From Patescibacteria group bacterium (GTDB lineage: Bacteria > Patescibacteriota > Minisyncoccia > Phycocordibacterales > UBA5272), in contig JAUPLJ010000015.1 of assembly GCA_030837425.1 (NCBI GenBank), forward strand, positions 1 through 10,710: a stretch of DNA of 10,710 nucleotides. The letters run 5' to 3'. A program made the translations under genes and the position numbers. The notes beneath the pieces were generated by a model. That model did not search any database, was not told where the DNA came from, and saw only the letters and a list, made by a program, of their open reading frames with translations. Of this stretch, positions 6,443 through 10,710 are shown piece after piece. Each line of letters opens with the position of its first letter. Positions within the stretch are counted from its first letter, which is position 1.

Positions 6443-6558
6443 TCTGTTCTCCCGAATAACTACTCTTGCTTATTCAGCTACCATCGCTGAGTGAAGTCTT
6501 CACGATCCAGTTCGAAATGAGATGGTGTGTTACCCTTCATCTGAATCGGGAGAACAGA
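6443..6558 (-). rRNA. rrf: 5S ribosomal RNA
   Basis: The minus strand carries the conserved 5S core: AGGGTAACACACCATCTCATTTCGAACTGG read in pieces (CCATCTCATTTCGAACTGG), then GTGAAGACTTCACTCAGCGATGG and a closing CGGGAGAACA. The terminal helix TGTTCTCCCG/CGGGAGAACA extends to 18 bp (6438-6455 with 6546-6563, one U.G), so the precursor is held in a long stem beyond the mature ends. Ends are set by the helix and are accurate to a few bases. It is transcribed with the 23S gene and followed by a terminator. Confidence 0.96.
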
Positions 6559-6625
6559 ATACTCAAAAAATTTTATTTTTGAGTTTGTAGAATCCTTATA
6601 TTAAATAGATAGATAAAATGGTTAT

Positions 6626-6701
6626 GGCGGAGGATTGTATTAATCTAGAAATATGTTATTTCATAACAAGTCCTTGAATTTAATAGGCTCAATCCTCCAC
6701 C
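6626..6701 (-). repeat. GC-capped hairpin in the 23S-5S spacer
   Basis: In the minus-strand RNA GGTGGAGGATTG (6701-6690) pairs with CAATCCTCCGCC (6637-6626), 12 bp with one U.G. The interior folds a TGTTAT-GAA-ATAACA hairpin. It is the most GC-rich patch of the spacer. It was tested as a tRNA and fails (no T or anticodon arm). Confidence 0.75.
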
Positions 6702-6719
6702 ATTATTTTGATAATAACA

Positions 6720-6817
6720 TTTACTACTGAATTCTAGAAATTAATAACTAAAATTTAATCTTAATTGCTTAATTTTAATTAATAGAACTAACTCCTAGAA
6801 TTCAGTAGTAAATTGTA
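6720..6817 (-). repeat. tandem palindromic repeat, copy 1
   Basis: About 98 bp bounded by perfect 18-bp inverted arms (6720-6737 TTTACTACTGAATTCTAG and 6795-6812). The A/T-rich interior can pair further (TTAAT-TAAAATT with AATTTTA-ATTAA), giving a long rod. A second copy about 88% identical by eye begins at 6839. Confidence 0.85.
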
Positions 6818-6838
6818 AACAAAATTTTGGTAAAAACT

Positions 6839-6936
6839 TTTACTACTGGGTTCTAGAAATTAAAACTAAAACTTAACTTTAATTGCTTAAACTTAACTAA
6901 TAGAACTAACTCCTAGAACTCAGTAGTAAATTGTAA
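6839..6936 (-). repeat. tandem palindromic repeat, copy 2
   Basis: Arms 6839-6856 (TTTACTACTGGGTTCTAG) and 6913-6930 (CTAGAACTCAGTAGTAAA) form 17 of 18 pairs. Relative to copy 1, one arm position changed together with its partner (A-T to G-C) and the neighbouring position changed on one side only. The interior keeps AATTGCTTAA and AATAGAACTAACTCCTAG. It lies about 20 bp from the 23S processing stem. Confidence 0.85.
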
Positions 6937-6957
6937 AAAACAAAATATATTTTCTTA

Positions 6958-6982
6958 AATGATAAACATATTTCTTGATAAG
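6958..6982 (-). other. 23S processing stem, 3' strand
   Basis: The RNA here, starting CTTATCAAGAAATATGTTTA, pairs with 10622-10598 over 25 bp with only two non-Watson-Crick pairs. It brings the two ends of the 23S transcript together, as in RNase III processing stems. Confidence 0.85.
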
Positions 6983-7357
6983 TGCGGGTATTAGTAATCC
7001 TCGACTGAACACATTGCTGTGCGTACATCTAGATCCTATCAACGTAATCATCTCTTACGACCCTTATAGAATACTTATCTTGGAGTTGGCTTCGTTCTTA
7101 GATGCTTTCAGAACTTATCCGTTCCCGACTTGGCTACTGGGCGGTCCATCTAGCGATAGAGCCCACACACCAGAGGTCAGTTCATCTCGGTCCTCTCGTA
7201 CTAGAGACAAATCTCCTCAATATTCCAAACGCCTGCAGTAGATAGGAGACCAACCTGTCTCACGACGGTTTGAACCCAGCTCGCGTATCTTTTTAAATGG
7301 CGAACAGCCATACCCTTGGGAGCTTCTCCACCCCCAGGATAAGATGAGCCGACATCG

Positions 7358-7709
7358 CTGTCTGGTTCTGATCTATCTTAAATCTCCTATTGTACATGTG
7401 ACGAAACATGTATCTTCCCATATTACTATGGTTGTTGGACTATATCTTCATCCTAAAATTAATTAGGAGTTTAGCGTGTAGTCTCTGAGGGTTCTTCATA
7501 TCTATTTCTAGACTTAGAAGTCTTCCCTGCTGATCGTCCTGAATATCTTTTGTTTTTAAACTACTCAGCTTATCTTTTCAGATTACTGTTTGAGTCAAAG
7601 ATACTATTATGGCCAGGAGTTCCAGCATATAGCTAAATATTTTTTATAGTGCATTACTGCCCTAGGCACCCCGATGTATGTTTGTTCTTAAAACTTGTAA
7701 CATAAGTTA
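7358..7709 (-). ncRNA. group I intron in 23S rRNA at position 2500 (L2500), no ORF
   Basis: A 352-nt insert lies between ...GGCACCT and CGATGTCGGC. The exon end GGCACCT pairs with an internal guide GGGTGCC (7671-7665), finishing in the diagnostic U.G pair at the splice site. The adjoining ACATCG (7677-7672) pairs with the 3' exon start CGATGT (7357-7352) as P10. The intron ends in G (7358). Core elements are present: R AGAGACTACACGC (7486-7474) and S AAGATATAGTCC (7448-7437), giving P7 GACTA/TAGTC, with P8 formed by TCCTAA/TTTAGGA. No reading frame of homing-endonuclease size is inside. The interrupted site is in the peptidyl transferase loop, so splicing is required for function. Self-splicing or protein-aided splicing is inferred. 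Confidence 0.92.
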
Positions 7710-8281
7710 AGGTGCCGAACTCCGCCGTCGATATGAACTCTTAGGCGGAACTAGCCTGTTATCCCCGTGGTAGCTTCTATCCGTTAATCTTCAATCGCAT
7801 CTAATGCGAATTGTCGGTTCACTATGTCCTACTTTCGTATCTGCTCGACATGCCCGTCTCACAGTCAAGCCAGTTTATGCCATTACACTATCGGCACGGT
7901 TTCCATTCGCGCCTAACTGACCTTAATAAACCCCTCCGTTACTTTTTAGGAGGGTACCACCCCAGTAAAACTCCCCACCAGATACTGTCTCTCGTCGTTT
8001 TTTCCGCCGAGGTTAGTGTTTGCCAATCCAAAGATGGCTATTTCACTGTCGAGTAGATGTAAGCCGAAACCTACAACATCAAACCTCTGACCACTATTCT
8101 ACGCAGTGAATTAACAAACACAATACCAAGCTAGAGTAAAGCTCACGGGGTCTTTTCGTCTAACTGCAGGTAGGCGGCATCTTCACCGCCACTGTATTTT
8201 CACCGAGCTACTCCCAGAGACAGTTCCCCAGTCATTACACCATTCGTGCACGTCTGAACTTACCAGACAAGGAACTTCGCT

Positions 8282-8491
8282 CAACTGTTCCTATAAAGTT
8301 GGACTCTATCTTCATCTTTTCTTTTGCAAGAGTTAAGATGTGTACCGTTGGTCTCTAATTGAGTACATAAACGCATAATATATTTCTATAAGTGCGGGTA
8401 GCTTTGTAAATGATGCATGAATTTAAAACTATTTCTAAAACTCTAGCCATAATACGTCCCAATCCTTCTGATTGTATCGAATACAATCAGA
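8282..8491 (-). ncRNA. small group I-like intron in 23S rRNA at position 1931 (L1931), no ORF
   Basis: A 210-nt insert splits the invariant CCTAAGGT/AGCGAAGTTCC sequence next to H69. L1931 is a known bacterial group I site (Thermotoga). The insert ends in G (8282). It has an R-like AGAGACCAACGG (8356-8345), close to the R element of tRNA-Leu introns, and an S-like AAGATAGAGTCC (8312-8301). P7 can form as GACC with G(A)GTC, and P8 as CATCTT/AAGATG. The 5' end is unusual: a perfect 12-bp hairpin (8492-8466) includes the splice-site T, and the exon CGTCCTAA pairs with TTGGGACG (8462-8455), leaving a GG/GGA internal loop where the usual U.G pair should be. P3, P4 and P6 are not clear. Removal as an rRNA intervening sequence is an alternative. 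Confidence 0.78.
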
Positions 8492-8546
8492 ACCTTAGGA
8501 CGATTATAGTTATCGCCGACATTGACGGGGGCTTATATCAGTCAGC

Positions 8547-8616
8547 CACATTCTACTTTCAAAAAAAACATAATTTAAATAAATTTAATTCATATAAATT
8601 TCAAAAGTAGAATGTG
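8547..8616 (-). other. A/T-rich helix expansion in the H68 region of 23S rRNA
   Basis: In place of the short H68 tip, exon 1 has a 70-nt element closed by a perfect 13-bp stem (8604-8616 with 8547-8559, CACATTCTACTTT/AAAGTAGAATGTG) around a nearly pure A/T interior. Flanks are normal rRNA (GCGGGAAGGTCAAAT upstream, AAGCCCCCGT downstream). It may remain in the rRNA or be cut out as an intervening sequence. Confidence 0.75.
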
Positions 8617-8878
8617 ACCACCAATATTTGACCTTCCCGCATTGGTCAGGTGTCACCCCATATACATACTCTTACGAGTTCGCATGGAGCTGTGTTTTAG
8701 ATAAACAGTTGCCAGAGAAACTTTCGCTGCGGCCTGTATTGCTACAGGCAAGCCTTATTGCTAACTTACGGCTGCTTTTTTGCCTAGTTCCTTTGGGAGA
8801 AATCACTCGTTCGCCTTGGTCTACTCGACCTGAATACCTGTGTCGGTTTGCGGTACGGACTCATATAAATTTATAGCA

Positions 8879-8934
8879 TTGCTTAATTCATGAATAGTAA
8901 TCTTAGTAAACTAAAATCACTATTCATGAAGCAA
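8879..8934 (-). other. long hairpin expansion in the H58/H59 region of 23S rRNA
   Basis: A 20-bp stem (TTCATGAATAGTGATTTTAG with its partner, two G.U pairs, TTTA loop) extended by TTGCTT/AAGCAA lies between GAGAAAAG and CCGTACCGCAAACCGACA. The usual bacterial segment here is about 25 nt; this one is about 100 nt. Confidence 0.75.
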
Positions 8935-10597
8935 AGTCTTGTATTCACAAGATGTAGAAACTTTTCTCGGCACCGTGCTCGTCTACTTTCGCCAGTATTG
9001 CTACAAGCTTCACTTCATAACTTTCGGTATTCTAGAACTGATTTACATGCTCTAGCCAATCATTACAAAGACCACAATCTGATAAGTGGCGTAAATTACA
9101 ACAATGCGTCATTCCATCACATTTATAAGAGGTAAAGGAATATTAACCTTTTGTCCATCGCGTTCGGCGCATAGCCATTCGCTTAGGCCCGACTAACTCT
9201 TCGCTGACAATCATTGCGAAGAAAACCTTATTCTTTCGGCGTGGGGGGATCTCACCCCCATTGCGGTTACTTGTGCCAACATTCGTACTTCTTAACGCTC
9301 CACGGTGGGTCACCCCTTCCGCTTCAACGCAGATAAGAACACTCGTCTACCGATTGTATAAAATAAATCATACAATCCCTAAACTTCGGTGATATGTTTG
9401 AGTCCCGATCATCTGTGGCGCGGAGTCTCTCGATGGGTGAGCTGTTACGCTTTCTTTCAATGATGGCTGCTTCTAAGCCAACATCCTCATTGTCAATGAA
9501 ACTCTACCTCCTCGCTTACACTTAACATATACTTAGGGACCTTAATTTTAGATCTGGGCTGTTTCCCTTTTGACCACCGGAGCTTCGCCCCCGGAGTCTG
9601 ACTGCCAGGCTGATAATCTTTAGTATTCGGAGTTTGATAGGTATTGCCGTATTTCTACTAGTCAAGACCTTCCAGTGCTCTACCCCTAAAGGGACCACCT
9701 GACGCTATTCCAAAAAATATTTCGACGAGAACCAGCTATTACCGAATTCGATTAGCTTTTCACTCCAACCCACAAGTCATCCAAAAGAGTCGCACGACTT
9801 ACTGGTTCGGGCCTCCACACATCTTTCGATCTGCTTCACCCTGCTCATGGGTAGCTCATCCGGCTTCGGGTCTGTATTATTCAACTTTAATTTTCGCGCT
9901 ATTAACACTCGCTTTCGCTATTGGCTCCACAACTTTATGCTGCTTAGCCAGCTGGATAATACAACTCGTTGGCTCATTCTTCAATAGGCACGCAGTCGAG
10001 GTGCAAGCACCTCTCCTACTCTTTGTAAACATAAGGTTTCAGTTCTATTTCACTCCCCTCACCGGGGTTCTTTTCACCTTTCCCTCGCGGTACTAGTTCA
10101 CTATCGGTCTCAAGGAATATTTAGCCTTACCGGTTAGTTCCGGCAGATTCATCCGAGCTATTCATGTCTCGAATTACTCAGCACTAAGAATAAAAGAGAG
10201 TTGAAAATTTCGATTACAGGGCTATCACCTACTATGGCGCTACTTTCCAATAGCTTAATCTATGATCAACTTTTATAACTCTTCTAGATAATTCTACATT
10301 CTTAGGCTACAACCCCGTTTGTATTGCTACAAACGGTTTGGGCTCCTCCGTTTTCGCTCGCCGCTACTTGCGGAATAAACTTTGTTTTCTTTTCCTGTGG
10401 GTACTGAAATGTTTTACTTCCCCACGTTCGCCTCTGAAGATATGCTCCCCAGATTCCGAGACATTACTCTCGGAGAGTTTCCTCATTCAGAAATTTCCGG
10501 ATCGAAGGTTATTAGGCACCTCCCCGAAACTTATCGCAGCCTGATCACGTCTTTCATCGCTTCCTTGAACCAAGGCATCCACCTTATGCTCTTATTT

Positions 10598-10622
10598 CTT
10601 ATCAAGAAATATATTTACCATT
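10598..10622 (-). other. 23S processing stem, 5' strand
   Basis: The RNA from 10622 down, beginning AATGGTAAATATATTTCTTG, is the partner of 6958-6982. The mature 23S 5' end (about 10605) lies inside this helix. Confidence 0.85.
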
Positions 10623-10710
10623 CTCACAACACAATATTACTCGGGCACCGCTGCCTCCGTAATATTTATTTTAATTTTTTACAGTATATTTTTTACCTTT
10701 TTATCTATCT
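10606..10710 (-). other. 16S-23S spacer (3' part), no tRNA
   Basis: The visible 105 nt has an 8-bp hairpin AATATTAC/GTAATATT (10666-10659 with 10640-10633) capped by GGCA-GCGG-TGCC. At the window edge AGATAGATAAAAAGGTAA (10710-10693) is complementary to 6607-6624 at 16 of 18 positions. No tRNA is seen. The 16S gene should lie just beyond the right edge. Confidence 0.7.

Larger units (their letters stand above)
6559..6972 (-). other. 23S-5S internal transcribed spacer, rich in hairpins
   Basis: This stretch of about 410 nt has no gene or tRNA. It holds, in transcription order, the 3' half of the 23S processing stem (6982-6958), two tandem palindromic repeats (6930-6839 and 6812-6720), a GC-capped hairpin (6701-6626), a strand complementary to the start of the 16S-23S spacer (6624-6607) and a 9-bp A/T hairpin just before 5S (6584-6561). 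Nearly every base can be placed in a stem, so the spacer is probably a structured processing region. Confidence 0.8.
6973..10605 (-). rRNA. rrl: 23S ribosomal RNA, interrupted by two introns
   Basis: The gene spans about 3,633 nt. Ends come from alignment of remembered E. coli landmarks: TTGATAAG 22 nt before GGTGGATGCC (5' end near 10605) and TACTAATACCCG...CTTATCAAG (3' end near 6973). Landmarks seen include GCGATGAAAGACGTG, ACCGATAGTGAACTAGTACCG, AAACCGACACAGG, the H69 loop AACTATAA, GGGGATAACAGGCT, GAGACAGGTTGG and the sarcin-ricin loop AGTACGAGAGGACC (7202-7189). Exon 1 is 10605-8492, exon 2 is 8281-7710 and exon 3 is 7357-6973. Spliced length is about 3,071 nt. Exon 2 (572 nt) and exon 3 (385 nt) are close to the E. 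coli spans 1932-2500 and 2501-2904; exon 1 (2,114 nt against 1,931) carries extra helices at H58/59 and H68. Short ORFs on the opposite strand are shadows. Confidence 0.97.

Noticed and set aside
6561..6584. A/T hairpin before 5S as a transcription terminator
   Set aside because: The stem is only A/T pairs beyond ACTC/GAGT, with no GC core, and it lies inside the rRNA operon ahead of an intact 5S gene.
6621..6705. Possible tRNA in the 23S-5S spacer
   Set aside because: A 12-bp closing stem is present but there is no T-loop GTTCRAN, no anticodon arm of proper size and no CCA-compatible end.
6720..6936. Tandem repeats as a CRISPR array
   Set aside because: Only two long copies that are themselves palindromes with a 20-bp spacer, and no cas genes; the layout fits an rRNA spacer duplication.
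8282..8491. Archaeal-type bulge-helix-bulge intron at L1931
   Set aside because: No symmetric 3-nt bulges around a 4-bp helix at the two junctions; R and S elements and the terminal G fit group I better.
6975..10544. Several plus-strand open frames of 60-90 codons
   Set aside because: They lie antisense to conserved 23S rRNA or its introns, with no protein-family resemblance; they are shadows of the rRNA.

Overview
The window is AT-rich and reads almost entirely from the minus strand. It combines a 23S rRNA gene interrupted by ORF-less group I-type introns, a RodA elongation protein, a short anchored protein with a C-x13-C-x3-C-x3-C segment, a TM-helix (MscS-like) channel protein and a winged-helix/degenerate nucleotidyltransferase fusion. 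This mixture suggests a Candidate Phyla Radiation (Patescibacteria) genome, most likely Parcubacteria-like. That placement is an inference; the 16S gene is not in the window.

Right part, about 6371-10710 (minus): the distal half of an rRNA operon. It runs from a short 16S-23S spacer without a tRNA (the 16S gene would lie past the right edge), through a 3.63-kb 23S gene, a roughly 410-nt 23S-5S spacer full of palindromes and a 5S gene, to an intrinsic terminator. The 23S gene is split at E. coli-equivalent positions 1931 (210-nt insert) and 2500 (352-nt insert). The second insert has a textbook P1 with a U.G pair at the splice site, a matching P10, and R and S core elements. Two AT-rich helix expansions (in the H68 and H58/59 areas) lengthen exon 1 further. 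The 23S ends pair in a 25-bp processing stem, and a second long-range complementarity lies outside it.

Middle, about 5150-6340 (minus): an isolated rplJ-rplL operon immediately behind the rRNA terminator, with its own extended -10 promoter and an L10-type leader RNA. The leader contains a terminator hairpin whose loop and arm are perfectly complementary to the start of the leader, which gives a plausible attenuation switch. A GC-rich REP-like palindrome sits between rplJ and rplL, and a strong hairpin terminator follows rplL.

Left part, 1-5051 (minus): a wHTH/nucleotidyltransferase-fold gene and a TM-helix channel gene, the latter with an extended -10 promoter. A symmetric 18-bp terminator hairpin follows. 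Then comes a tight cell-envelope cluster: cysteine-motif anchored protein, rodA, a Wzx-type polysaccharide flippase and the 5' end of a WavE-family glycosyltransferase gene that overlaps the flippase by ATGA. The cluster suggests that wall elongation and surface polysaccharide assembly are co-expressed. No start codon in the window has a recognisable Shine-Dalgarno sequence.
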